Source: Lucinisca nassula (Eukaryota; Mollusca; Bivalvia; Lucinida; Lucinidae). From it: a DNA stretch of 64,000 nt. Under the pieces are notes generated by a model. It saw nothing but the letters and a program-made list of their open reading frames with translations. It had not been told where the DNA came from and did not search any database. The stretch is from positions 85,957,108 through 86,021,107 of the forward strand of contig OY757023.1 of the NCBI GenBank assembly GCA_963580285.1. Direction: 5' to 3'. Shown piece by piece: positions 53,336 to 63,918 of the stretch. A program made the translations under genes and the position numbers. Within the stretch, counting starts at the first letter, position 1. Each line of letters opens with the position of its first letter.

Positions 53336-53677
53336 GAGCTAAAAATAGGACCCTATGTCTAATGTACTTCAATTGTAAATTAGGAAAATACGCGAGAGTA
53401 TCTGATTTTCAATAATTCACAATGCCATGAAAGCTATGGTTATAAATTTAAGTAGAAAAATGATTTTTCTTTCCTCCAACGTTACATTTAAGAAAATCAA
53501 ATAAAAACAAATTGGGTCATTTAATTTTTTTTCGGGATTTTCGGAGCTAGATACACTGCCCGTAGAGGTTATAGGTATAGTTCCCTTGATGTGTCATCTT
53601 TGAGACATGATACCAATTGTCCCGTATGATTTGCCTCCGAGAGTGGGTTACACACAGTGAGCTAATTCTTTTCTTTA

Positions 53678-53953
53678 TGTTTGTTTTTAGGTTTAACGTC
53701 CCCGTCAACAATACGTATTTAGGTCACGGAGATGTTGTTTCCAATTGTGTGGAACTTCTACCCGACATTGAGATGACATGCCATCTCAAGCCCTGCCGCC
53801 AAATGCGATCAATAGGGTTTATATGCATGGTCGATATGACTGACTTTGCATGGGCAGGCTTAGATACCAGTACTCAATGTGCGGTTAGTTTCAGCTCTGC
53901 GTGGAAGCACCATGCATCCCAAACTATTTATCTAAGCCCTGATGGGCGGGGGC
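53678..53953 (-). mobile_element. SINE family A
   Basis: GGTTTAACGTCCCCGTCAAC to CCCTGATGGGCGGGGGC, with deletions around the GCTTAGATACCAGTACTC part. Confidence 0.87.
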
Positions 53954-54050
53954 ACAATTATTTCCTTTAAGTGTCGCTTGTATGATAATGAGGAAAGAAC
54001 CATGCACGGATAGCATTGGTGGGTCGACTGCGATCCTTAAAGTCCGTTAT

Positions 54051-55361
54051 TAGGGCCCCGCAAATTTATTTGCGGGTGCCCTATAGTAGTATCACCCTGA
54101 GTGTCCAACTGTCCGTCCACATTTGTTATGATTTTTCTTAATACTTACAAACCGTCAGACGCATCAACTTCAAACTTTAAATATAAGGTCACAATAGCAT
54201 GACACATTTTCCTGGCAAGTTATGTAACTCTAGCTACAATACTCTCAGAGTTATGGCCCTTTGAAAACTAAAAAATGTCCACATTTTTCATGTTTTTCTT
54301 AATAATTTACAAACCGTCAAACCTATCAACTTCAAACTTGAAGTATATGGTCTCATTATCATTACACAATTTCATGGCAAGTTACGTAACTGTAGCTTTA
54401 ATACTGTCAAAGTTATGGCCCTTTGAAAAACTTAAAAATTCGTCTTTTTTCGTCTTTTTCATCTTTATTTTAAAACCGCTATAGATATTCAAATGAAACT
54501 TCCTACATGTATTGACAGTTGCCCTATAGTAATGCCCTGTCCGTCCGTCCTTCCGTCCATCCATCCGTCCATCTGTCTGTCCATCTGTCCATCTGACCGT
54601 CTGTCCATCAACATTTTTTCATGTTTTTCTTTATAACTTACAAAATAGAAGTAGAGGCAATGATCAGGAATCGATACAATCAACCCATAACTCACATCAG
54701 AGACACCAAAAACATCAGAAACACAAACATGCAACACCAGACCTAATGTAAACACCAACAGCGGAAAGCCAATAGGACAGTCACTTTCCCACAAACCCAA
54801 TAGGCTATCCAAAACAAAATAACACAAGCGACACAAACACCTGAAGACAAACCATAACAAAAATAAATCGCGACAGAAGAACCACCTTGGAACGGACAGC
54901 GGAAACGAATTCCACTGGGGGGCTTAAATCGATTTTACGTGGCCACAATACTCGCCCTTATTTCAAACGCATCATTTTTTAACCTTTAAACGTTAGATCA
55001 CAACAACATTAAACAATTTCATGGCAAGTTACTTAACTCGAGCTATAATACTCTGAGAGTTATTGCCTTTTGAAAAACAAAGAAATCAGCTTTTTTCGTC
55101 TTTTGTTTTCATTTTAATTTCAAAACCAATATAGATATCATAATGAAAATGAAGTTATTGACCGTTGCCATATAGTAATACCCTTTGGTTTTTTATTCAT
55201 AACTTACAAACCGTAAAATGCACCAACTTCAAACTTTAGATATAAGGTCACAATATCATGACACAATTACATGGCAAGTTACGTAACTCTAGCTACGATA
55301 CTCTAAGAGTTAAGGCCTTTGAAAAAAATCCAACTCCTCTGATGGCACTGCCGGGGCCCTA
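54051..55361. mobile_element. TIR-bounded element filled with about 165-bp repeats
   Basis: Perfect 10-bp inverted ends TAGGGCCCCG / CGGGGCCCTA. The interior repeats ACTTACAAACCGTCAGACGC, CATCAACTTCAAACTT, GGTCACAATATCATGACACA and GTTATGGCCCTTTGAAAA at least four times. A (CCGT)n-type tract (54537-54600) and an unrelated insert (about 54645-54950) interrupt it. No duplication of flanking bases was found, so the mobile nature is uncertain. Confidence 0.55.
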
Positions 55362-55385
55362 GTCAGATTCACTGACAGCTCTAGT

Positions 55386-55657
55386 TTCATCACGACAACA
55401 CGCCTATATAATGTTGACCACCACTTTTATACAGTAAAACTGGGGTTTACAGGGTAAACCTTATTTTTCTTATTTCTGCTCTAAAATATAGATTGTGGGT
55501 ACTCGTTCGAACCGTCTCGATCAGGCGGTTCTAACGAGTACCCACAATCTATATTTTTAGCAAAAATTAGAAAAATATTACAATTTTTCATCTTCAAATT
55601 TTCATTTTTTTCGGCGATAAAGGTTACAATGTATTTGTATAGGCGTGTTTTCGTTAT
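55386..55657. mobile_element. Palindromic MITE family B, complete
   Basis: ATCACGACAACACGCCTATA to TATAGGCGTGTTTTCGTTAT; central hairpin GTACTCGTTCGAACCGTCTC / GGCGGTTCTAACGAGTACCC (55497-55545). Confidence 0.9.
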
Positions 55658-55773
55658 GTTATGCAAACCGTTAGGACCCCGATCAGACCCTGATCAGACG
55701 CCGCGTTCAAGGTCTACACTGTTTGACAATGTTCAAGCACATGAGCCTATTCAATGTTTTACAGCAAACTTCT

Positions 55774-55950
55774 ATCGGGGCTTGAAGAAATTAGATGGGC
55801 TGCACGATGCTTCCAGAGCTGAATCCGAAAACACACGAGTACTGGTAAACCGTTTACATGGTTTATAGGATCTAAGCCTGCCCAGGCAAAGCGGTGTGAG
55901 TCGGACCGTCTATTCTTATAAACCCTATTGGTTTAATTGGGCGACAGGGC

Positions 55951-56028
<78 letters not shown>

Positions 56029-56456
56029 TCGGGTTTAACGTCGCTTTCAACAATTTTTCAGTCATATCACGCCGGTGTCTGGTTGCGACAGGGAGCTCAA
56101 TGCTCACGTTTATAGTGCTGCCTCACTGAAGTATCATGTCCCAGACACATTACATGATACCACACCCAGTCACATTATCCTGACACTGGATCGACCAGTC
56201 CTAGCTCTACCCCGTAAATCTGAGTGCCAAGAGAGGAGCAGCTAGTACCATTTTTACGACTTTGGTATGTCGCGGCCCGGGATCGAACCCGAGACCTCCC
56301 GTTCCCCGGAGCGGACACTCTACCAACTGAGCTATCGGGGCCGGTGACCGGGCTTGAGATGTCATTTCATCACAATGTCTGGTAAAAGTCCCACAAAATT
56401 AGAAGCGACGTCTCCAAAATGACCTACACAGTGTTGACGGGGACGTTAAACCTCAA
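55774..56456 (+). mobile_element. SINE family A, interrupted by SINE family V
   Basis: The head (CTTGAAGAAATTAGATGGGC) begins at 55774 and the tail TTGACGGGGACGTTAAACC ends near 56456. The family V SINE at 55954-56342 splits it. Perfect 13-bp target duplication ACAGCAAACTTCT at 55761-55773 and 56457-56469. Confidence 0.93.
55954..56342 (-). mobile_element. tRNA-derived SINE (family V) inside another SINE
   Basis: Inverted copy of the element at 10653-10983, with a long (GT)n tract replacing the short (CA) tail. The tRNA-like head is at 56266-56341. It is flanked by imperfect 14-bp duplications ending GGGCTTG (about 55940-55953 and 56343-56356) and interrupts a family A SINE. Confidence 0.9.
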
Positions 56457-56479
56457 ACAGCAAACTTCTTTTTATTACA

Positions 56480-56763
56480 CAGCACATTGCGAAAACACGC
56501 CTATACTAATACCTTGTAAATTTTACCTCTGAAAAACTAAAATTTTCAGACGAAAAATTGTGATATTTTTCTTATTTCTGCTCAAAATATAGATTGTGGG
56601 TACTCGTTAGAACCGCCTCGTCGAGGCGGTTCTAACGAGTACCAACAATCTATATTTAGAGCAGAAATAAGAAGAATAAGGTTTATCCCTGTAACCACAG
56701 TTTTACTATATAAAAGTGGGGTTCAAGGTGGTCAAAATTATATAGGCGTGTTTTCGTGATAAC
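56480..56763. mobile_element. Palindromic MITE family B, best copy
   Basis: ATTGCGAAAACACGCCTATA to ATAGGCGTGTTTTCGTGATA; central hairpin GTACTCGTTAGAACCGCCTC, loop GTC, complement (56600-56646). Confidence 0.92.
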
Positions 56764-56941
56764 TTTTCATAACAACGGCTATGAATAGCTGTTACCTGGA
56801 TTTCGTAAATTCCCTGATAGTCACGTGGAAGCTATTTTGGGTCATTTGACAAATAAATGACCACCAAAAATTATAAAACGCTGTAAACTGAGGTGCTCTC
56901 TCTGTATTATATAGTAAATACATGATTACTGTCTTTAATAA

Positions 56942-57174
56942 TAATTTGTTTGTTTGTTTGATTTGAAGTTTATCGTCCCCTTCACATGTCATTTTGGAGA
57001 TGTTGGTTCCAATTTGGTGGGACTTTTACCCGACATTGAGATGAAATGATATCTCAAGCCCTGTCGTCCAATGAAACCAATAGGGTTTATAAACATCGAG
57101 GGCCCGACTCGCACCGGTTTGCCTGGGCAGGCTTAATTCTCCTAAGCGGTTTACCAGTAATCGTGTGCGGGGGG
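56942..57174 (-). mobile_element. SINE family A, with perfect target duplication
   Basis: TTTGTTTGTTTGATTTGAAG to GTAATCGTGTGCGGGGGG (5' truncated head). Perfect 13-bp duplication CTGTCTTTAATAA at 56929-56941 and 57175-57187. Confidence 0.93.
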
Positions 57175-57187
57175 CTGTCTTTAATAA

Positions 57188-58027
57188 AGAAATATAATCG
57201 CTGAGCCTTAGACAATTTTATCGGGGCGAACTTTGGCGAGCCCCTCTAATAGTGTCGTGGCAAACCGATTATATTTTGTTATTGGAGACACTTATCATGT
57301 ATTTAGTTTATACCGAAAAAAAAATCAAGGGGTTTTGCAATAATTCAGCAAATCTCACAAAAAAAAAAAAAAAAAAAAGGTGGCACAGTGCCTTGGCGCG
57401 CACACGTTATATGACGTGACGTCAAAGAATGCAACGTTTCTGATGTCACCGCGCCCCAGAAACACCAAAAACAACATAGGTAACCCAGAAGATGAACTGA
57501 AGGACTGGAGGAGTGTCATACTCACGGAACTGGAACACTTTGCGTTTCCCAGCACGACATTAATGTAAATAGACTATACACGCGTCACCATTTAGTTCAC
57601 AGACTGCTAAAAGCAGGGCAGCTATTTTGAAAGTAAACTGTCCTGTGACTGGACAATAATAGATTTGGTGAAATTAAAAGAAATTGATTTGACAAATAGA
57701 TATTTTCTGCAAATTTCAAGAAAACATTCTATTTGTCTAGTGGACTGGCTTGAAAGCTGTTACTCACAAAACAGGACATTTTTTTGAGCTATCATTGTTT
57801 ATTTTCTGCGGGATTTCAGAACTAGGAAACTTCATGTGGATGCTGGTAAACATGGTAATTCCTTACTTTTGATTAATACATCTAAGTCCAATCTATGATT
57901 CTAGATTAAACCTTTGGGTCAACGAGAGTATCGAGCGTCAGAATTTCAGGAAAGGCTACAATGGAAGTCTATGTATGGAAAAACATTTACGAGTCTGTGC
58001 CCACCATCATATACATACCTGTGAGAT
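57188..58027. other. Unrecognised sequence
   Basis: Poly-A at 57358-57378 next to a GC-richer stretch (57380-57570) with a 62-codon open frame; no family recognised and no support for a gene. Confidence 0.4.
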
Positions 58028-58513
58028 TATACAAAATCATCAAGAAAACGCGCCTATATAATTCTGACCCCTTGAACCCCACTTTTATGTAGTAAAACTG
58101 GAGTTACAGGGGGTAAACCTTATTTTTCTTATTTCTGCTCTAAAATATTGAATGTGGGTACTCATTAGAACGGTCTCAATGAGAACGGTCTCAATGAGGT
58201 ACGAATCTAGCTGAAATTTCTGAATATTTAATCTGTAGAAAAGATAATAACTCGCAGTTTGGCTGTTTGCTCGGGTAAAAAGGATTGCATGTTATTGTTT
58301 ACACTTGCAAAATGGGTACCCATAAACGGTCATTCTGCTCTAAAATATTGAATGTGGGTACTCATTAGAACGGTCTCAATGAGGCGGTTCTAACGTGTAC
58401 CCATGAGCTAAATTCTGAGCAGAAGGAAAATATCACAGTTTTCATGCTAAAACTTTAGGTATTTTATTGGCGAAAAATTTGCAATGTATTTGTTCAGGCG
58501 TGTTTTCGTAATA
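58028..58513. mobile_element. Palindromic MITE family B, rearranged
   Basis: ATCAAGAAAACGCGCCTATA start and CAGGCGTGTTTTCGTAATAA end. One hairpin arm (CTGCTCTAAAATATTGAATG to GGTCTCAATGAG) is present twice, at 58135-58183 and 58335-58383, separated by 138 bp copied from 58729-58866. Confidence 0.88.
58197..58334 (+). repeat. 138-bp segment duplicated from 58729-58866
   Basis: AGGTACGAATCTAGCTGAAA through CCCATAAACGGTCATT is identical by eye to 58729-58866, same orientation, 532 bp apart. Confidence 0.95.
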
Positions 58514-58728
58514 AGTTTTCTTATGTGCTCCAGAAGCTACCTGTGAGTTTATTCGGCCTTCAGGCTTCTAAGGAATACATGGACGATCGAAAAAAAAAAT
58601 GGCGCCTTACATTCTTTATGAAAATCTGCAAATAAAAGCTTTAGAAATTATTTTCGATGTTTGAGACGCAACCACAGCAGCAGTTCACAAATATTCCAAC
58701 GGACCATTCAAAACAGGAAAGCGTAAGC

Positions 58729-58866
58729 AGGTACGAATCTAGCTGAAATTTCTGAATATTTAATCTGTAGAAAAGATAATAACTCGCAGTTTGGCTGTTT
58801 GCTCGGGTAAAAAGGATTGCATGTTATTGTTTACACTTGCAAAATGGGTACCCATAAACGGTCATT
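58729..58866 (+). repeat. 138-bp segment, presumed donor copy
   Basis: Matches 58197-58334 over its whole length and lies in unique-looking flank, so it is the likely original. Confidence 0.9.
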
Positions 58867-59174
58867 AGACGCACTGTAGGACAGTAGAAGGTATTATAGG
58901 TCACTACCGATTATAGCGTGCAGTAATTCCATCCCACCTCTTTAAATAGGTTACTAGAACGGGTGATTGCGGTATAAAATATTTTAAAGCCTCCTGTTGT
59001 CATTATGTTTAACACCTCAGTAGCCCTAACTACCCCTATATCTTACAAATAGGTGTTAGAGCCACGGAAGATATACTGTAATACGTGAGGAAACATTGTA
59101 TAGTTGGAGCATATAAGATTGACAGGGCGGAGCTATCGTTTTCCATCTGCCTTTGGGATAAGGTAGATTATGGC

Positions 59175-59402
59175 AGCCCCGCCAAGCGAATTTGTGTCTT
59201 CGAGCATTCCGTCATGACAAATTTTAACTGCGCATGCCCAGCCATTCAGAGGGGCCAGGGAGATTGGCTTTCTGTCTGAAGGGTCCTCTTGATTCACTGC
59301 TTGTATGAGCGAGCAGCGAAGGTTCTGGCGAGACTGCGCGGATGCGCAGGCTCGCCTGAACCTTCGCTGCTCGCATAGGCGATAAGTACCAAAATCGCTT
59401 GA
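59175..59402. mobile_element. Fold-back element, inverted copy of 17117-17370
   Basis: AGCCCCGCCAAGCGAATTTG to GGCGATAAGTACCAAAATCG; hairpin GCGAGCAGCGAAGGTTCTGG / GAACCTTCGCTGCTCGC at 59310-59378. Confidence 0.85.
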
Positions 59403-59449
59403 CGGGCCCATGTGAATTCAACCTTAACACTGTCTCCTGTGTACGACCA

Positions 59450-59690
59450 TTTAGTACGACAGAGCTGAAACCGACTGAACTTGAATACGGGTAAACTACT
59501 TAGGTCTAAGCCTGCGCGAGTCCGGCCGCTCCTTAAACCCTAGCGGATTCTTTTGGTGGTAGGGCTTGAGATGTCATTTCATCTCAGTGTTGGGTAAATG
59601 TCGGATGGCATGCAAAATCGGAAGCAATATCTCCAAAATGATCTAAATGGTGTTGAGGGGGGAGGGGGTAGCCTAAAACCTAAACAAACT
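59450..59690 (+). mobile_element. SINE family A, diverged subfamily
   Basis: GACAGAGCTGAAACCGACTG to AAATGGTGTTGAGGGGGG, with AAACCCTAGCGGATTC as in 43483-43773. A (C)n(CA)n tract follows at 59697-59722. Confidence 0.78.
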
Positions 59691-59784
59691 ACAGCGCCCC
59701 CCCCCCCCCCCCCACACACACACCTACAAACAAAAACGGTCATTTAGTTCGGAACCCGGGAGGGACAAGCAAATTTTTTAAAAT

Positions 59785-59936
59785 GTTTTGCGAACAAGAT
59801 ATTAACTTGTGCGAACAATATATTATCTTGTGCGCACAAGATAACATGTTGTGCGCACAAGATATTATGTTGTCCGTAAAAGATAATAAGTTGTGCGAAC
59901 ATGATAGTATCTTGTTCACACAAGATAGTATGTTGA
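59785..59936. repeat. 24-bp palindromic minisatellite, about six copies
   Basis: The unit resembles TTGTGCGCACAAGATATTAT, itself containing the palindrome CTTGTGCGCACAAG. Successive units alternate perfect and mutated palindromes. On the plus strand the array gives an 8-residue open repeat (LCAQDNML). Confidence 0.85.
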
Positions 59937-59943
59937 GGCGGTT

Positions 59944-60245
59944 TTGTTTGTTTGTTTTGAGGTTTAACGTCCCTGTCAACACTGTAAAGGTCATTTTAGA
60001 GACGTTGCTTCCAATTTTGTGGGACTTTTACCCGACATTGAGATGAAATGACTTCTCAAGCCCTGTCGCCCAATGAAACCAATAGGGTTTATTAGCATGG
60101 ACGGTCCGCCTCGCACCGCGGTTCCTGTACAGGCTTAGATCCTCTAAGCGGTTTACGAGTACTAGTGTACGGGCTGGATTCAGCTCTGCGTGGAAGCATC
60201 ATGCAGCCCATATATTTCTTCAAGCCCCTATGGGCGGGGGCCTTT
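59944..60245 (-). mobile_element. SINE family A, with perfect target duplication
   Basis: GTTTGTTTGTTTTGAGGTTT to CCCCTATGGGCGGGGGCC. Duplication GTTGAGGCGGTT at 59932-59943 and 60246-60257, taken from a MITE family B hairpin arm. Confidence 0.93.
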
Positions 60246-60253
60246 GTTGAGGC

Positions 60254-60391
60254 GGTTCTAACGTGTACGCACAATCTATATTTTGAGCAGAAATAAGAAA
60301 AATAAGGTTTACCCCTGTAAACCCGTTTTACTATATAAACGTGGGGTTCAAGGGGGTCAAAACCATATAGGCATGTTGGCTTGATAACTAC
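60254..60391. mobile_element. Palindromic MITE family B, right half only
   Basis: GTTCTAACGTGTACGCACAA to ATATAGGCATGTTGGCTTGA. The left half is absent; the sequence left of the SINE is the 24-bp minisatellite. Confidence 0.8.
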
Positions 60392-61750
60392 ATACGTAAT
60401 TTAGAATGAGCAATAGGTCACTTGTATAGTGTACGTCAGCAGTAACGTTATTTTCTCCTAATATATTTGGGACTCTGACACAAAGCCAAGCAGCAAAGAA
60501 TGTCGGGCTAAGGTCGGGCCGACAGCGATACGACGTAGGAACGCTGTCGGCCCGACGTTTGCACGCTTTTGTATGCTGGTTGGGAAAGTGCAAAACATTC
60601 ATCTTTATGACCCTGAAGGCCAGATCAGCGAAAGACGAAGTGTATCGCAGACATGAAAAAAGTTGATTGAAGGCCTAACTGCCTATCTAAATCAAATCCT
60701 AATGCCTGAATAGCCTTTAATAAGAACGCAATCTCTCAAATTCTTAACACGAGCCAACAATAATGGTAATTTCTAGATTTCTTTGGGGATATTATTCAAC
60801 GTCAGTCTTAGCAACTTCAGATAGGCTAGGTCGCGAGGCGTCAAGGGCGCCTTTGAACAGGACAGCAGTATTACCCAGTTCGGGCTAAATATGGGGACAC
60901 AAGAACAAGAGATGGTTTTACAGAACATCGAATTGCAGTATAAGGCGGGAAAAACACGAAATCTGGTCTTACTAATCGCCGATAGCAACTATTCAAAATA
61001 CACTTTTACCGGTTAGCGGCTTACCAATAATTCCAGATTCTGTGAACACTATTGGCAACCGGAGACACAATTATAGAACTTGTTTATTAGATTGTCTCGC
61101 CAGATCTCGCCCACACGAGATGAATATAGACTATTCTGTAGACAGTCATCTATTCTGTGACCAGGATAAATTGAACTTCTTGTCTTCGGACGCGGGCGCA
61201 CAGCAAAGACTCAGATCAGGTCGCGCAGGCGCGGCCTGATCAGAGTTCCCGCTGTACGGAATATGGTTGCCTACAGACCCAAGGCTTTTTGATGCAACCA
61301 AAAAGGACTATATTCTATTTGAATGAGACTTTTGGTGATTTGAATCTTCGTCGAAGACTCATTTTTGCTTGGTGTGCCTTAGATGTATTTTGCCCGAATC
61401 ATACTAGATGTTGACAGTGTTTCGAAGATGCAGACATTTTATTTAATCTGTTGAGGTTCCTTGAACTGGAATATTTCGTCTTGCTTACGCCGCAAAAATC
61501 TCGTAGCCTATATAGATAAGTAACAACAACAACAACAACAACAACAACAAATAAAAAAAAAAAACATCAAAGTTGTTCAAACCGTCATAACAAACTGGTT
61601 GTTGATGGAAACTTAAGTTTTATACCATTTACTGCTATTTTTGCTGAAAAAAAAATCAACGAACTATAGTTTTGCGGCAAAAGTTATAGTCTATAAATTG
61701 CATAATTAGTATATAAACTATTTTTAAATGACGACAGCTTCTTCGAACTA
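60392..61750. other. Unrecognised sequence with hairpins
   Basis: Fold-back at 60498-60560 (GGTCGGGCCGACAGCG / CGCTGTCGGCCCGACG) and hairpin at 61203-61252 (ACTCAGATCAGGTCGCGCAG / GCGGCCTGATCAGAGT). (AAC)n at 61529-61549. No gene recognised. Confidence 0.45.
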
Positions 61751-61756
61751 CGTTAA

Positions 61757-61963
61757 CCCATTCAGTACCAGAAACCCCTAAAGGGGTACCTTGGCAAACA
61801 GTGCAGGCACAGAACGCGGCGTCTGATCAGGGCCTACACTGTTTGCAATAAATTCAGCCGTTTTCCAAATCAATTTTGAAGAAAACACAACCTGTCACCC
61901 CTAAATTTTGAACTGGACTCCTGCCATATATAAGGAGGAAGATTCCATTTGGTACAAAAAGGG
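61757..61963. mobile_element. TTAA-MITE type 2
   Basis: TTAA at 61753-61756 and 61964-61967; ends CCCATTCAGTACC and GGTACAAAAAGGG. One hairpin arm is shortened (GCACAGAACGCGGCGTCTGA). Confidence 0.92.
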
Positions 61964-62099
61964 TTAACTAAGGTCATCGAATGACTGGAACAACTGAACA
62001 CGGAGCGCTATCCTCTTTGTAAAAGACTGATTTTTTTCCACATGTGCACAATTCGGTTTATCCTACCATCTTCTTCAGGACTGAAGAAGATGACGATGG

Positions 62100-62340
62100 T
62101 GCTGATGAAGTGGCGACAGCAGCAGCAGCAGTGGCAGTAGCAGCAGCAGCAGCACCACCACCACCACCACAATCATGATCATCATCATCATGATGATCAT
62201 CATCATCTGCAAGAACAGCAGCAAGCTACAACTACAATATCACAGTCAGCACCATAACGACAACATCAACAACAACAACAACCACTTCCACAACCACCAC
62301 CACCATCACCACCATCACCACCACCACCACCACCACCGAG
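62100..62340. repeat. Triplet repeats (AGC)n, (ACC)n, (ATC)n, (AAC)n
   Basis: A composite triplet tract; open frames across it (poly-His, poly-Asn) reflect composition only. Confidence 0.95.
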
Positions 62341-63482
62341 GGGAGCAAATTCTTTCCTTTAAGAGCAGCCCATACAGATTATATGGAAAACACTGTTATT
62401 TAGGTGCTTTCTCTTTATTGCAAATATTTTACATTACGCACATGTGTAGTATGCGTAATGGGCGTTACGCCTATGCGAACTGTTCCTGTCTTACCTGGTC
62501 GCAAGCCCTGAAGGAATATTTAATGTTTTATGTTGATTTTTGTTTGGTTTGTTTGCTTGGAGACCAGTGAACAGAGCCGGTCAGTTAACTCCTGGACAAG
62601 CTTATACTTAAGCGGTTAACCAGAACAGTGTACATTCTTTAACATGACAACTGCCCTTGTTGGATCAGCGGAAGGGAGAGAATTGTATAAGGGAACACTT
62701 TGCATCCACACAAAGATTACGTAATCGATGACATAGTTTCTATGTTTAGCCACAGTCAGCCATTTTGGTTTTGAGACCTACAGGAAGTTCATACGTTCTA
62801 AGTATTGCTACAATGTCAACAAAGTCTCCTTTCTGTTGACATACAACAACGCAATCGGCAAGTTAGCAATCGGTCTTCTCCCAGACGTACTTTTGATGTT
62901 TTTTGAGACGAATATCAAATACGTGCCGAAAGCTTTGTTGCACCGTTTTGAACTTTCCATCACGTGCTTCTGAACCGGTATTTTAGATGATTGACACACG
63001 TCTTTGGACGTTTTAAGCGTGGGCGGGATAATAGCGCTGTCAGTTAATGTTACAATCGATTTTACAACCGCGCACCCAGCAAGTTAGCAATACGTCATGT
63101 CCCGTCGGTTCATTAAAGAGCAGATACGTCAAAAAAAACACTGACACGCTACACCAGAATAGGTGTATCAAGAGACAAGAATGTCAAACTGACCGTAATC
63201 AATACTTAACATCACCATCCAATACCGGTTAACCCACAGGAGAGGGCGGAGCTAAGCGATTGTCAAAAATCTACTGCATGACGCCACGGGTCATGTTAAA
63301 AATCAATCACCAATTAGCGTATATGATTTCAGTAGAGAATGTTCGCTGTGAGAGGCTTGGCAAGCAATGGAGACTCAGATCAGGTGCCACAGAACGCACC
63401 GTCTGATCGGGGTCTACACTGTTTACAAAGAAAGTGGAATTTAGGGCTTGAACGAAAGTTTGGATCTCAGTCCGGGACTATT
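62341..63482. other. Unrecognised sequence with repeat fragments
   Basis: A type 4 MITE fragment (GAGCAAATTCTTTCCTTTAA, 62343-62362), an inverted SINE family E fragment (about 62560-62700) and a hairpin core at 63366-63425 (ACTCAGATCAGGTGCCACAG / TCTGATCGGGGTCTACACTG). No gene recognised. Confidence 0.5.
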
Positions 63483-63496
63483 TTCCCAGCCTACAC

Positions 63497-63728
63497 GGGC
63501 CTCCGTGGCCTAGTGGTTAAGAGCGCTGACTCTGGATCATTTGGTCTCTCACCGCTGTGGTTCGAGCCTCGCTCGGGTCACATGTGAGACGCCAAGTTCT
63601 GCAACGGAAGGTCAGGTGGTTTTTCTCCGGGTACTCCGGTTTTCGCCCACCTTTGATTAACGATCGGCTCGATATGAGTGAAATAATCTTGAAAGGGCCG
63701 TAAAACCAAAAAAAAAAAAAAAAAAAAA
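63497..63728 (+). mobile_element. tRNA-derived SINE (family C), with perfect target duplication
   Basis: tRNA-like head (GGCCTCCGTGGCCTAGTGGT; B-box-like GTGGTTCGAGCC), body with GGTGGTTTTTCTCCGGGTAC, tail TTGAAAGGGCCGTAAAACC and poly-A. Perfect 14-bp duplication TTCCCAGCCTACAC at 63483-63496 and 63729-63742. Confidence 0.94.
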
Positions 63729-63918
63729 TTCCCAGCCTACACTCGGTGGCAGTCGGGAACGCTTCCCCTTTCCGCTGGTCGCCTTTGTCGTCCGCTCGCG
63801 ACTGCCGACGACTGTCCGGTCTGATTACATACATGTGCATACCTTTATCTATAATGGTTGAGTTTAGTCCTTTGCATCTCGCCTTGATTTAGTGCTTATC
63901 ATACAACTGCTTGTTAGA

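Noticed and set aside
54489..54860. A membrane protein on the minus strand
   Set aside because: Frame runs from a CCGT-type microsatellite into an unidentified insert; hydrophobicity reflects T/G-rich composition.
56266..56341. Second tRNA gene on the minus strand
   Set aside because: It is the head of the inverted SINE copy.
57380..57568. A short gene (62 codons)
   Set aside because: No conserved motif, no splice or promoter support and repetitive surroundings.
59783..60046. An 8-residue repeat protein
   Set aside because: Minisatellite fused to a SINE; no independent coding evidence.
62175..62570. His/Asn-rich protein
   Set aside because: Produced by triplet microsatellites.
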